10,350 nucleotides of DNA from assembly GCA_024697655.1 (NCBI GenBank), contig JAILFI010000007.1, positions 1 to 10,350 on the forward strand. Direction: 5' to 3'. This document shows, in pieces, positions 1-6,546 of the stretch. How positions within the stretch are numbered: position 1 is the stretch's first letter; every line of letters begins with the position of its first letter. The translations under genes and the position numbers were made by a program. The DNA is from Clostridiales bacterium. GTDB taxonomy: Bacteria; Bacillota_A; Clostridia; Peptostreptococcales; Anaerovoracaceae. The notes beneath the pieces are model-generated. The model saw nothing but the letters and a program-made list of their open reading frames with translations, ran no database searches and was not told where the DNA came from.

Positions 1-111
1 CCGGCACTTAGCGACCGGCTGAGCCTCGCGAAGACGGAGCTTAGTACCGCTGCGAGCGAGCATTAGCGCGAGCGTGTCCCCGAAGCAGACCGCCGCGCTG
101 TCAATATCGAT
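1..111. repeat. GC-rich repetitive intergenic sequence after hisA
   Basis: This stretch follows the hisA stop codon, where hisF often begins in his operons. The only minus-strand ATG (at 63) leads to a peptide unlike HisF, whose N-terminus is normally of the MLxKRIIPCLDV type. Two imperfect direct copies are visible, GGCACTTAGCGACCGGCTG (3-21) and GGAGCTTAGTACCGCTG (36-52), about 33 bp apart, followed by GCGAGCG at 52-58 and 68-74. One minus-strand frame stays open to the window edge but shows no recognisable protein. I read it as a dispersed or degenerate intergenic repeat; only its right end may be in view. Confidence 0.4.
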
Positions 112-831
112 TTATTCCTGCGGTCCGCCGATCGCGACACACCGTGCCAGATCGAGCCGGCCTGCGTAAATGGCCTTGCCGAGGATCGCGGCGTCGACCA
201 TGCCGGCGAGCTGCGTGAGTTCCTCCTCCGACGAGATGCCACCGCTGGCGGTGACTTTCAGCCCTTCGATCTTCGACAGCCGTTCGTATGCCGCCATGTT
301 GGTGCCGGTCAGACCGCCATCCTTCGAAATATCCGTGTAGATGATGGCCTTGACGCCAGCCGCCGCCATCTCCTCACAGAGTTCATAACTGTCTTTATCC
401 GTGATCTCTTTCCAGCCGTTGACGGCGACCTTGCCGTCTCTGGCGTCGACGCCAACCGCGATCTTCTCCCCGTACTTCTGTGCCATGGCGGCCGCAAAAG
501 CCGGGTCTTTCTGCGCGATCGTGCCAAGGATGACGCGGCTGACGCCCATGTCGAGGTACTGGCGGATGCGCTCCTCGTCGCGAATGCCGCCGCCGACTTC
601 CACGTACATGTCCAGATCTTCGATGATGGACCGGATCACGTCCGTATTGACGAGTTCTCCGTCTCTGGCGCCGTCGAGATCCACGATGTGCAGATACCGC
701 GCACCTGCCGCGCGGAAGCTTTCCGCCACCTTGCGCGGATCGTCGCTGTATACCGTTTCCTGCTCGTAGTCGCCCTGGTACAGGCTGACGGCATTGCCGC
801 CGCGCAGATCGATGGCCGGGAATATCTTCAT
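112..831 (-). CDS. hisA: Phosphoribosylformimino-5-aminoimidazole carboxamide ribotide isomerase HisA
   Basis: HisA is a cytosolic (beta/alpha)8-barrel that performs the fourth step of histidine synthesis, an Amadori rearrangement turning ProFAR into PRFAR. The 239-residue product has the usual family length. It begins with the FPAIDLRGG strand carrying catalytic Asp8, and has VEVGGGIRD near 78-85, GVDA with Asp129, and YTDISKDG with the second catalytic Asp at 167. The C-terminal phosphate site is TASGGIS (194-200). The ATG is preceded by AGGAG with a 6-nt spacer. It is the last his gene in the window, 42 nt after hisH. That gap contains the short palindrome GGCGCGCGCC (852-861). I see no truncation or missing key residue. 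A PriA-type dual HisA/TrpF enzyme is unlikely in this lineage but cannot be excluded from sequence alone. Confidence 0.96.
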   Translation of the reverse strand: MKIFPAIDLRGGNAVSLYQGDYEQETVYSDDPRKVAESFRAAGARYLHIVDLDGARDGELVNTDVIRSIIEDLDMYVEVGGGIRDEERIRQYLDMGVSRVILGTIAQKDPAFAAAMAQKYGEKIAVGVDARDGKVAVNGWKEITDKDSYELCEEMAAAGVKAIIYTDISKDGGLTGTNMAAYERLSKIEGLKVTASGGISSEEELTQLAGMVDAAILGKAIYAGRLDLARCVAIGGPQE

Positions 832-873
832 ATCTTTCTCCTGATGACTGTGGCGCGCGCCGCAAAGCGATTC

Positions 874-1467
874 CTAGAGTTCATTGAAAGCCCGCAGCAT
901 GCCGAGCCCGACGCTGCCGCTCTTCTCCGGGTGGAACTGCGTCCCCCAGACATTGCCCTTGTGCACCGCGCCGGTGATGGGCACGTGGTAGTCCGACACG
1001 GCGATCGTGTCCGCCTCGCACTCGGTCGCGCAGTAGCTGTGGACATAGTACACGTAATCGCCGTTCTTCGTGTATTTGAACAGCGGGTCCTCTTTGATCG
1101 TGATGCTGTTCCAGCCGATCTGCGGGACTTTGAGGTCCGTCTCGATGAACCGCACCTTGCCGGGAATGAGACCGAGGCCCTCCCATTCGCCGTACTCATA
1201 GCTCTTGTCAAAGAGCATCTGCATACCGAGGCAGATGCCAAGCAACGGTTTGCCTGCATCCACCTGCTCGTACAGCGTGTCGACGAGGCCGGTCGCGAAG
1301 AGTTTTTCTCTGGCGTCCCGGAACGCGCCGACGCCGGGCAGGATCATCTTGTCCGCCGCCCGGAGAACGTCTTTATCCGCGGTCACGGTCACATCCGCAC
1401 CGATATAGTTGAGAGAAGCGGTAAGGGAAAACAGGTTGCCCACGCCGTAGTCGATCACAGCAATCAT
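874..1467 (-). CDS. hisH: Imidazole glycerol phosphate synthase, glutamine amidotransferase subunit HisH
   Basis: HisH hydrolyses glutamine and passes ammonia to HisF, which makes imidazole glycerol phosphate and AICAR. The 197-residue protein is a complete class I amidotransferase. It starts IAVIDYGVGNL, has LPGVGAF (43-49), the nucleophile elbow GICLGMQ with Cys79, and the catalytic pair His179/Glu181 in GTQFHPEKSG. The ATG overlaps the hisB stop codon by one base (TAATG), and AAAGGA lies 8 nt upstream inside the hisB 3' end, so the two genes are probably translationally coupled. Its obligate partner hisF is not present immediately downstream in this window, where hisA follows instead, so HisF must be encoded elsewhere, possibly just outside. 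Confidence 0.96.
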   Translation of the reverse strand: MIAVIDYGVGNLFSLTASLNYIGADVTVTADKDVLRAADKMILPGVGAFRDAREKLFATGLVDTLYEQVDAGKPLLGICLGMQMLFDKSYEYGEWEGLGLIPGKVRFIETDLKVPQIGWNSITIKEDPLFKYTKNGDYVYYVHSYCATECEADTIAVSDYHVPITGAVHKGNVWGTQFHPEKSGSVGLGMLRAFNEL

Positions 1468-2042
1468 TACAGCAGTCCTTTCGTCGACGGGATCTCATCG
1501 CCTTCTACGGCGACCGCGTCCTTCAGCGCTCTTGCCACGCCTTTGAACGCCGCTTCGATGATGTGGTGCGTATTTTCGCCGCTGATCTGCCTGATATGCA
1601 GAGTCAGTCCCATCTCGCGGGTGAACGCCAGGAAGAACTCCTTGACGAGTTCGGTGTCGAACGTCCCGACTTTATCTTTCAGCGCAAGGTCGTACACAAG
1701 CGTGCCGCGGCCGCTGATGTCACAGGCGGCCATCACGAGCGCTTCGTCCATCGGCAGGAGCATGCTGCCGTACCGGCGGATGCCGCGCTTGTCGCCGAGC
1801 GCTTCCTTGAATGCTTTGCCCAGCACGATGCCCATATCCTCTACCGCGTGGTGGTCGTCCACGTAGTAGTCCGCCTCGCAGCGGATGTTGAGGTCAAATC
1901 CGCCGTGCCGCGTGAACAATTCCAGCATGTGTTTCATGAACCCGCACTCCGTGCGGATTTCATACAGGCCGGTGCCGTCCAGGTTGAGGAACAGCTCGAT
2001 GTCTGTCTCGCCGGTTTTTCTGGATGCGTTGATACTTCTCAT
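1467..2042 (-). CDS. hisB: Imidazoleglycerol-phosphate dehydratase HisB
   Basis: HisB is a manganese-dependent dehydratase converting imidazole glycerol phosphate to imidazole acetol phosphate. This is the monofunctional form (191 residues), without the histidinol phosphatase domain fused to it in enterobacteria. Both metal-binding signatures are present: DDHHAVEDMGI (62-72, His64/His65/Glu68) and GENTHHIIEAAFK (155-167, His159/His160/Glu163). The C-terminus keeps the PSTKGLL ending. One oddity is the first conserved block: the family normally reads GFFDHML or GFLDHML, and here it reads GFMKHML (34-40), with Lys37 replacing the usual Asp. His38 and the later RHGG are kept. The start is supported by AAAGGAG 5 nt upstream. 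The gene follows hisC after 39 nt and overlaps hisH by one base. Confidence 0.96.
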   Translation of the reverse strand: MRSINASRKTGETDIELFLNLDGTGLYEIRTECGFMKHMLELFTRHGGFDLNIRCEADYYVDDHHAVEDMGIVLGKAFKEALGDKRGIRRYGSMLLPMDEALVMAACDISGRGTLVYDLALKDKVGTFDTELVKEFFLAFTREMGLTLHIRQISGENTHHIIEAAFKGVARALKDAVAVEGDEIPSTKGLL

Positions 2043-2081
2043 AGTAACTCCTTTATCTGCTGCGGATCGCCGTCCGCCAAA

Positions 2082-3122
2082 CTACTTCTGCGCGGCGAGC
2101 CACGCCTTTGTGGCGCCGGTCAGCCGGTCCATCTGCTCCTCCGTGCCGATGGTGATGCGGACCCAGTCGCGGATCGGGTCCTTGTCGAAATGCCGGAGGA
2201 TGATGCCTTCCGCCCGCATCGCGTGAAAGTACTCGCTCCCGGTCTTTGCGAAAACGAAATTCGCACAGGAGGGCAGGACCTCGAAGCCGAGCGCCTGCAT
2301 GTCCTTCGTGAACCGCTCCCGTGCAGCGATGATCTTCCCGCGGGTCTCCTCGAAGTACGCCGTGTCCTCCATGGCAGCAGCGGCTGCCGCGATGGCTTCA
2401 CGGGAGAGGTCGTACGGATTGAAACTGAACTTGATGGTATTGAGGTCCCGGATCAGCGCCGCACTGCCCATCGCCATGCCGATGCGCATGCCTGCCAGAC
2501 TTCTCGACTTACTCATCGTCTGAACGACGAGGATGTTGTCATATTTTTTGATGAGCGGCACGCACGACTCAGCGCCGAAATCCACGTATGCCTCGTCCAC
2601 GATGACGAGCCGGTCCTGGTCTTTGGAGACAAGCTGCTCGATCGCCGCGCGCGGGTGCGCGATACCGGTCGGCGCGTTCGGGTTGGCGATCAGAACCGTT
2701 CTGTCTTTGTCCATGTAATCGCCGAGGTCGATGCGCAGGTCCTCCGTCAGCTGGATCTCCTCCGCATCGCAGCCGAACACCTGACTGAACACCGGATAAA
2801 ACCCGTAGCTGATCGACGGGTAGCAGATCTTTCTGCCGTAAGCCATGAAGGCAAACGCCAGGATCTCATCGGATCCGTTGCCGACCGCGACCTGATCTTC
2901 GTCCAGGTCATAGTACGCGGCGATGGCAGCCACGGCACGGCTGCTCGTCGGATCCGGATACAGCCGGAACGCTTTTTCCGCCTCGATGGCAGCCAGCACC
3001 TTCGGGCTGGTCGGGTACGGGCACTCGTTCGTATTGAGTTTCAGGAGGACGTTGTCCTTCGGCTGTTCGCCGGGGGTGTATGCCTCGAGGCTCTCGTATT
3101 TGGGGTCGAAAAACCTGCTCAT
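2082..3122 (-). CDS. hisC: Histidinol-phosphate aminotransferase HisC
   Basis: HisC is a PLP-dependent fold-type I aminotransferase that transfers an amino group from glutamate to imidazole acetol phosphate. The 346-residue protein carries the HisC hallmarks. These are LKLNTNECPYPTSP near the N-terminus (28-40), GNGSDEIL for cofactor phosphate binding (81-88), NPNAPTG (148-153), VDEAYVDF with Asp176 and Tyr179, and the Schiff-base lysine in TMSKSRSLAGMRIG (Lys205). A VRITIGT block near 321-327 supplies the substrate phosphate-binding arginine. An alanine-rich helix lies at 244-252. The start has a weak AGGA only 3 nt upstream and a better AAAGGA about 15 nt away, but the product length fits. 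It lies 31 nt after hisZG and 39 nt before hisB. hisD, commonly found between hisG and hisC, is absent. Confidence 0.95.
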   Translation of the reverse strand: MSRFFDPKYESLEAYTPGEQPKDNVLLKLNTNECPYPTSPKVLAAIEAEKAFRLYPDPTSSRAVAAIAAYYDLDEDQVAVGNGSDEILAFAFMAYGRKICYPSISYGFYPVFSQVFGCDAEEIQLTEDLRIDLGDYMDKDRTVLIANPNAPTGIAHPRAAIEQLVSKDQDRLVIVDEAYVDFGAESCVPLIKKYDNILVVQTMSKSRSLAGMRIGMAMGSAALIRDLNTIKFSFNPYDLSREAIAAAAAAMEDTAYFEETRGKIIAARERFTKDMQALGFEVLPSCANFVFAKTGSEYFHAMRAEGIILRHFDKDPIRDWVRITIGTEEQMDRLTGATKAWLAAQK

Positions 3123-3153
3123 GGGTCCTGCTGTTCTTCCTTTCTTATCCGTC

Positions 3154-4731
3154 CTACGCTTCGCCGTCTTCCTGCGGCGCCTTCAGCGCGCGGACAATAC
3201 GGCGGATGTCTTCATTCTTGAATTTGAAACTGGTCTTGTTGCAGATCAGGCGGGCACTGATATCCTTGAATTCCTCAATGACCGCAAGGCCGTTCTCTCT
3301 CAGCGTCGTACCGGTCTCCACAATATCGACGATAACGTCGCTCATCCCGAGGACCGGGCCGAGCTCGATGCTGCCGTTGAGCTTGATGATCTCGATGTCG
3401 CGGCCCTGTTCGCGGTAGTGCGCCTTGGCCACGTTGACGAACTTCGTCGCCACGCGCAGGGTGTGCTTGCGGTCATCCGCAAAGCCTTCCTTGGCCGCTA
3501 CGCACATCCGGCACTTGCCGATGCCAAGATCCATCAGTTCGTAGACGTCCGGCTCGGTCTCGAGCAGGATGTCCTTGCCGACGATGCCGATGTCGGCCGC
3601 CCGGTGCTCGACATAGACCGCAACGTCGCTGGGCTTGACCAGAATGTAGCGGACATTGCGTTCCTTGTTCTCGAGGATCAGCTTGCGGTTGTTGTCATTG
3701 TATGCAGGGCATTCATAACCGGCCTTTTCCAGCGTGTGGTACACCTGGTCGCCGAGTCTGCCTTTGGGCAGTGCGATGGTGAGCATCTCGCTGTCTTCCC
3801 CGGCGGATTCTCCCAGACGCTCCAGCTCTGCGAGGTACAGCGCGAAACCGATGCCGCCGCCGCGCTTGCCGAACACCTTCATCGCCCGGTCGTACTGGCC
3901 GCCGCCGAGGACGCTGCCCGCGATCCCGGGGATATGGCCGCGGAAGATGATGCCGTTGTAATAGTCGATGTCGTTGACCATAGACAGATCGAGCTGGACC
4001 CGGTCCGCCATGCCGTTCTTCGCGAGCACCGCGCAGAGTTCACTGACCCGGCTGAGCGCTTCGGTCTGGCTGTCCGTCCGCACCCATGCACGCGCTTTTT
4101 CGATCGTCTGCTGCACATCGCCGTACAGTCCCGTCAGCGCGCAGAGCATGTCGATGTCTTCCGCCGGCAGTTCCGCTGCGCCGGCCACCTTACGGATGCC
4201 GTCCGGGTTTTTGCGGCGGATCAGGTTGAGAAGATGCACGTAGAGGTCACCGTGCAGGTCGAGCCCGGTGAGCGCTTCCTCGACGAAGGCCATCTCCGAC
4301 AGTGTCAGCCGGTACGCCGGATCGACCATCTGCAGTGTTTCGCCGGCGAGGATCAGCACCTCCGCGATATCCATGTCGGACAGCGAGCCGATGCACTCGA
4401 GGCCGATCTGCGGGATCTCCCGGAAGGTCGTGCTGTTGCGGTTCTCCCGGTAGACGTTTTCATTGTAATAGAACTTGCGGACATCCCCCGCGGCAACGTC
4501 CGTGTTCTTGATGATGCTCATGGTCACGTCGGGCTTGAGGGCCATCAGCCGGCCGTCCAGGTTGGTGAACGTGAGGATGCGGTCGCCCGCGAGGAAGTCC
4601 TTGTTGTTGGCATAAAAACTGTACTCTTCAAACTTGTTCATTTTGAAGGTCGTATAGCCGAAGCTCTCATAGAGGCCTCGCAGTTCGAATGCCAGCATCT
4701 CTTCGGGGCGGAGGCTGTTCTTGGTGATCAT
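3154..4731 (-). CDS. hisZG: Fused ATP phosphoribosyltransferase: HisZ regulatory domain + HisG catalytic domain
   Basis: This one 525-residue ORF carries both halves of the ATP phosphoribosyltransferase that opens histidine synthesis. Residues 1-310 are HisZ, a HisRS-like fold lacking tRNA ligase activity, with GRLMALKPDVT (60-70), YRENRNSTTFREIPQIG (94-110) and GGGQYDRAMKVFG (276-288). Residues 316-525 are short-form HisG, starting MLTIALPKGRLG, with the family signature around ELGPVLGMSDVIVDI...TGTTL (456-477) near the PRPP site. The linker is only about ten residues. In most Bacillota hisZ and hisG are separate adjacent genes forming an octameric HisZ4HisG4 complex, so the fusion probably fixes a 1:1 ratio. 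The upstream ATG has GAAAGGA at a good distance. An internal ATG at 3786, with GGGGA about ten bases upstream, could also yield free HisG. I see no frameshift or internal stop. Confidence 0.93.
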   Translation of the reverse strand: MITKNSLRPEEMLAFELRGLYESFGYTTFKMNKFEEYSFYANNKDFLAGDRILTFTNLDGRLMALKPDVTMSIIKNTDVAAGDVRKFYYNENVYRENRNSTTFREIPQIGLECIGSLSDMDIAEVLILAGETLQMVDPAYRLTLSEMAFVEEALTGLDLHGDLYVHLLNLIRRKNPDGIRKVAGAAELPAEDIDMLCALTGLYGDVQQTIEKARAWVRTDSQTEALSRVSELCAVLAKNGMADRVQLDLSMVNDIDYYNGIIFRGHIPGIAGSVLGGGQYDRAMKVFGKRGGGIGFALYLAELERLGESAGEDSEMLTIALPKGRLGDQVYHTLEKAGYECPAYNDNNRKLILENKERNVRYILVKPSDVAVYVEHRAADIGIVGKDILLETEPDVYELMDLGIGKCRMCVAAKEGFADDRKHTLRVATKFVNVAKAHYREQGRDIEIIKLNGSIELGPVLGMSDVIVDIVETGTTLRENGLAVIEEFKDISARLICNKTSFKFKNEDIRRIVRALKAPQEDGEA

Positions 4732-4858
4732 GTGTCATGTCCTTTCTTTCTGCGTTATCGCCCTGCCGCTTCATCCGGGCAGATCATCAGGCGATGTAAC
4801 ATTTAGTATACCACATTTTCCAACGGATTTCGCCGGTGGATCCCGGCTCTGTTATTTC

Positions 4859-4882
4859 ATCGCGTTAGCGCGCTAAAGCGAT
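4859..4882. promoter_or_regulatory. 24-bp near-palindrome, candidate his operator
   Basis: The core TTAGCGCGCTAA (4865-4876) is a perfect 12-bp palindrome. It extends to 24 bp, with arms ATCGC and GCGAT, after a single mismatch (G4864/A4877). It lies at about +8 to +31 relative to the start expected from the promoter at 4897-4925, a classic position for a repressor or roadblock site. There is no loop, so a protein-binding DNA site is more likely than an RNA hairpin. A half-related TTAGTATACCAC occurs at 4803-4814. TrpR-family regulators (YerC/HisR) have been predicted to control his genes in Bacillota; whether this is their site is inference. Confidence 0.45.
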
Positions 4883-4896
4883 AACGTAACGAAGCC

Positions 4897-4925
4897 ATTA
4901 TACAGCCCGCCGCGGACACCGTCAA
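4897..4925 (-). promoter_or_regulatory. Sigma-70/SigA-type promoter of the his operon
   Basis: Read on the minus strand there is a -35 box TTGACG (4925-4920), a 17-bp spacer and a perfect -10 box TATAAT (4902-4897). Transcription would start near 4890, giving a leader of about 160 nt before hisZG. I see no T-box motif and no histidine-codon leader peptide in that leader. A second possible start is the extended -10 TGGTATACT at 4813-4805, without a convincing -35. Confidence 0.75.
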
Positions 4926-5054
4926 GGGCGATTCTTAAAGTCTGAAAACTCTCAAAAACGGGACTTCCTTCGCGACATTTTATCGACTGGACAGCTCTTT
5001 TCCGGACGTATCTGCTAAAATAAGAATACAAGACAAATATCGACGGCAGAGAGG

Positions 5055-5366
5055 ATGATGCAGGTGCTCAACGTATTCCCGGAATGGTTCATATATGGAG
5101 AAAGCGATCTGTTTTTCTTTGGGATCGGACTGTTTCTGGTCGGGGTTCTTTTGCCCTGGCGCAGAGAAACACAGAAACGCCACCTCACTTGGATGGCGGT
5201 CCTGTTCGCTGTATATCTCGCATCCGAAGCGGTACTGACCATTCTGCGCGGTTCCTATCTGGCGGAACTGCTGCTGGTCTTCCTCGGCGGCGGATGTCTG
5301 GCTGTTGCAGCCGGCCGGCTCATCCGGTTCATCATCACACAGTTCCGCCGCCCGCAGCACAGATAG
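5055..5366 (+). CDS. Small integral membrane protein of unknown function
   Basis: I do not recognise this 103-residue protein. It is hydrophobic, with three likely membrane segments at about residues 19-35 (FFFGIGLFLVGVLL), 44-64 and 68-90, and a basic C-terminal tail (RRPQHR) after the last segment. Positively charged residues also sit in the loop after the first segment (WRRETQKRH). The start is ambiguous: two ATGs at 5055 and 5058 sit almost on top of the GAGAGG motif, whereas a GTG at 5064 has it 9 nt upstream, so the true protein may be 100 residues long. It is transcribed away from the his operon, with a weak extended -10 upstream. It ends 2 nt from the stop of the convergent gene on the other strand, with no terminator hairpin between them. 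No function can be inferred from its neighbours. Confidence 0.65.
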   Translation: MMQVLNVFPEWFIYGESDLFFFGIGLFLVGVLLPWRRETQKRHLTWMAVLFAVYLASEAVLTILRGSYLAELLLVFLGGGCLAVAAGRLIRFIITQFRRPQHR

Positions 5367-5368
5367 TC

Positions 5369-6199
5369 CTAAAACCAGACATCCAAAATCCTCTCGATGA
5401 TAAGGCTGTCGATATTGCCGTCCCGGTCATCAAAGGTCAGAATCAAATTGTGTCCCGGCTGATACCCCGCCTGCTGGTATTGTGCAAGTTTCCAAATCAT
5501 TTGTTCCCGGTACGCTGCTTCGTGCATCATCCCGAAGTGTTCCCAAAGGATCTCCCGGTGGTCTCTCGCTGACCATAATGTGAAGTCCGGCCGCAACAAA
5601 GCCCCGTTGATCAGATGCTCCTTTTCATACTCCTGCGGGATGTCCCGCGCGTAATAGGAATTCGAAAGAATCACCTCCGACTTTGAACGCACCTTGATCC
5701 CGCAAGCTGTCTTGTGGCGCAATTGTTCCGGATGAAATTGCGATGGCCGGGATGATTGGCACGGTTTGTCCATCTCATCCAGCCGTTTTCGGACATCGAT
5801 CACACCGGCATCACGAAATATTGTTTCGTCCTCAAATTGATATGCCAGCGGGAATCCTGTACGCATCAGATTCGGGTCAGGATCTTTATACACCCGTTCC
5901 AGTCTGCGAAGCGCATGCAGATTTGACTCCAAGCGGCGGATAGCCTTCCTCAAATAGTAATATCTTTTGAGACGCGCCACCTCAGGATGTGCTGCGGTGC
6001 CCAAATAGACCCTTTCCGAGGATGCTGCTGCGTCTTTTGGCCCTCTTTTCACTTTATAATAGTACGAACGTCCATTTTTCTTAGTAACCTCCAGACGGAA
6101 TTCACAACAATCCGCAAGCTCACTGATCTGCCTGCGATATTTGGCAAGCAGCCGCTCATGCGTTTTGATATCGGCCCGCACGCTCTCCAAACAACCCAT
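5369..6199 (-). CDS. Hypothetical protein with basic helical N-terminus and PD-(D/E)XK nuclease-like C-terminal region
   Basis: I cannot name this protein. The 276-residue product starts with a helical segment (1-30). A YYYKVKRG...VYLG block follows (47-67), recalling small domains in phage- or plasmid-type hypothetical proteins, then a long basic helix rich in Arg/Lys/Leu (73-105). The C-terminal half has VRSKSE (Glu175), LLRPDFTL (Asp205) and ILWEHFGMM (Glu220), in the order expected for a PD-(D/E)XK nuclease fold. The usual lysine of the third motif is replaced (EHF); Lys237 in the following helix could be a migrated equivalent. The preferred start is the ATG at 6199, with AAGG 7 nt upstream; a GTG two codons earlier is too close to that site. 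Base composition is lower in GC than the flanking operons. Nuclease activity is inference. Confidence 0.75.
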   Translation of the reverse strand: MGCLESVRADIKTHERLLAKYRRQISELADCCEFRLEVTKKNGRSYYYKVKRGPKDAAASSERVYLGTAAHPEVARLKRYYYLRKAIRRLESNLHALRRLERVYKDPDPNLMRTGFPLAYQFEDETIFRDAGVIDVRKRLDEMDKPCQSSRPSQFHPEQLRHKTACGIKVRSKSEVILSNSYYARDIPQEYEKEHLINGALLRPDFTLWSARDHREILWEHFGMMHEAAYREQMIWKLAQYQQAGYQPGHNLILTFDDRDGNIDSLIIERILDVWF

Positions 6200-6308
6200 A
6201 GCCACACCTTTTTTAAGTCCGGCGGCACTTCAAAAGCAAACGCCACCATTTCCATATATTTACATTATTGTGCGGCAAGTTGTTTCATTTTACAAGTAGT
6301 ATTTGCAG

Positions 6309-6361
6309 ATTTCATGGGATATTCAAAAAACACAGCGCTGCCCGTACAATTCCCTCGAAAT
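6309..6361. repeat. TTCATGGGA inverted repeat, unit 1 (degenerate)
   Basis: ATTTC (6309-6313) pairs with GAAAT (6357-6361). After a 2x2 mismatch, GGGA (6316-6319) pairs with TCCC (6351-6354). The loop is about 31 nt. It shares its left arm TTCATGGGA with the later units but is the weakest stem apart from unit 3. Confidence 0.35.
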
Positions 6362-6414
6362 GCCAGCCGTTCCATCGGCAGATCCTATCAACAAATCATA
6401 GGCACACCGTCGAT

Positions 6415-6452
6415 TTCATGGGAATCGCACTTTCTTTTGCTTTTCCCATGAC
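6415..6452. repeat. TTCATGGGA inverted repeat, unit 2
   Basis: TCATGGGAA (6416-6424) and TTCCCATGA (6443-6451) form a perfect 9-bp stem. Within the 18-nt loop, GCA (6427-6429) can pair with TGC (6438-6440). The same arm sequence followed by GCA...TGC recurs in unit 4, so the two look like copies of one element. Confidence 0.55.
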
Positions 6453-6508
6453 GCGCATCCTTGGGGAATCCATTTGCAACGCGGTATGAGCATTTTTTCA
6501 ATATCATT

Positions 6509-6546
6509 TTCAGGGGCATGAAGCATTAATCCATCATTCCCATGAA
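6509..6546. repeat. TTCATGGGA inverted repeat, unit 3 (degenerate)
   Basis: The right arm TTCCCATGAA (6537-6546) is intact. The left arm has decayed to TTCAGGGG (6509-6516), allowing TTCA/TGAA and GGG/CCC pairing around one bulged A. Confidence 0.35.

Larger units (their letters stand above)
4732..5054. other. Divergent intergenic region between hisZG and the small membrane gene
   Basis: This 323-bp gap holds the his promoter and the palindrome annotated separately, plus a short GC hairpin (arms GCCGG 4832-4836 and CCGGC 4843-4847) in the his leader. On the plus strand an extended -10 TGCTAAAAT (5013-5021) sits about 35 nt before the small membrane gene, with no clear -35. The part around 4921-4980 shows nothing further that I can interpret. 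Confidence 0.5.

Noticed and set aside
1..63. Start of hisF after hisA
   Set aside because: The only minus-strand ATG gives a peptide beginning MLARSGTKLRLREA, unlike the conserved HisF N-terminus.
688..4806. Long plus-strand frames opposite the his genes (688-1866, 1563-3221, 2923-4806)
   Set aside because: They lie antisense to well-identified his genes. Their compositions (Arg/Val/His/Asp-rich, no recognisable domains) are typical of shadows in GC-rich DNA, and they cross several gene boundaries.
4732..4890. T-box or histidine leader-peptide attenuator upstream of hisZG
   Set aside because: No T-box consensus (AGGGTGGNACCGCG-like), no run of histidine codons and no terminator with T-run is present in the leader.
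4980..5360. Minus-strand frame of 126 residues opposite the small membrane gene
   Set aside because: It is polar with no recognisable features, and lacks a good ribosome site. The plus-strand frame has three clean hydrophobic segments and GAGAGG upstream.
5987..6451. Plus-strand frame of 154 residues and a 73-residue frame at 6268-6489
   Set aside because: They have no ribosome site and no recognisable domain. The first overlaps the start of the nuclease-like gene antisense, and both run through the hairpin repeats.
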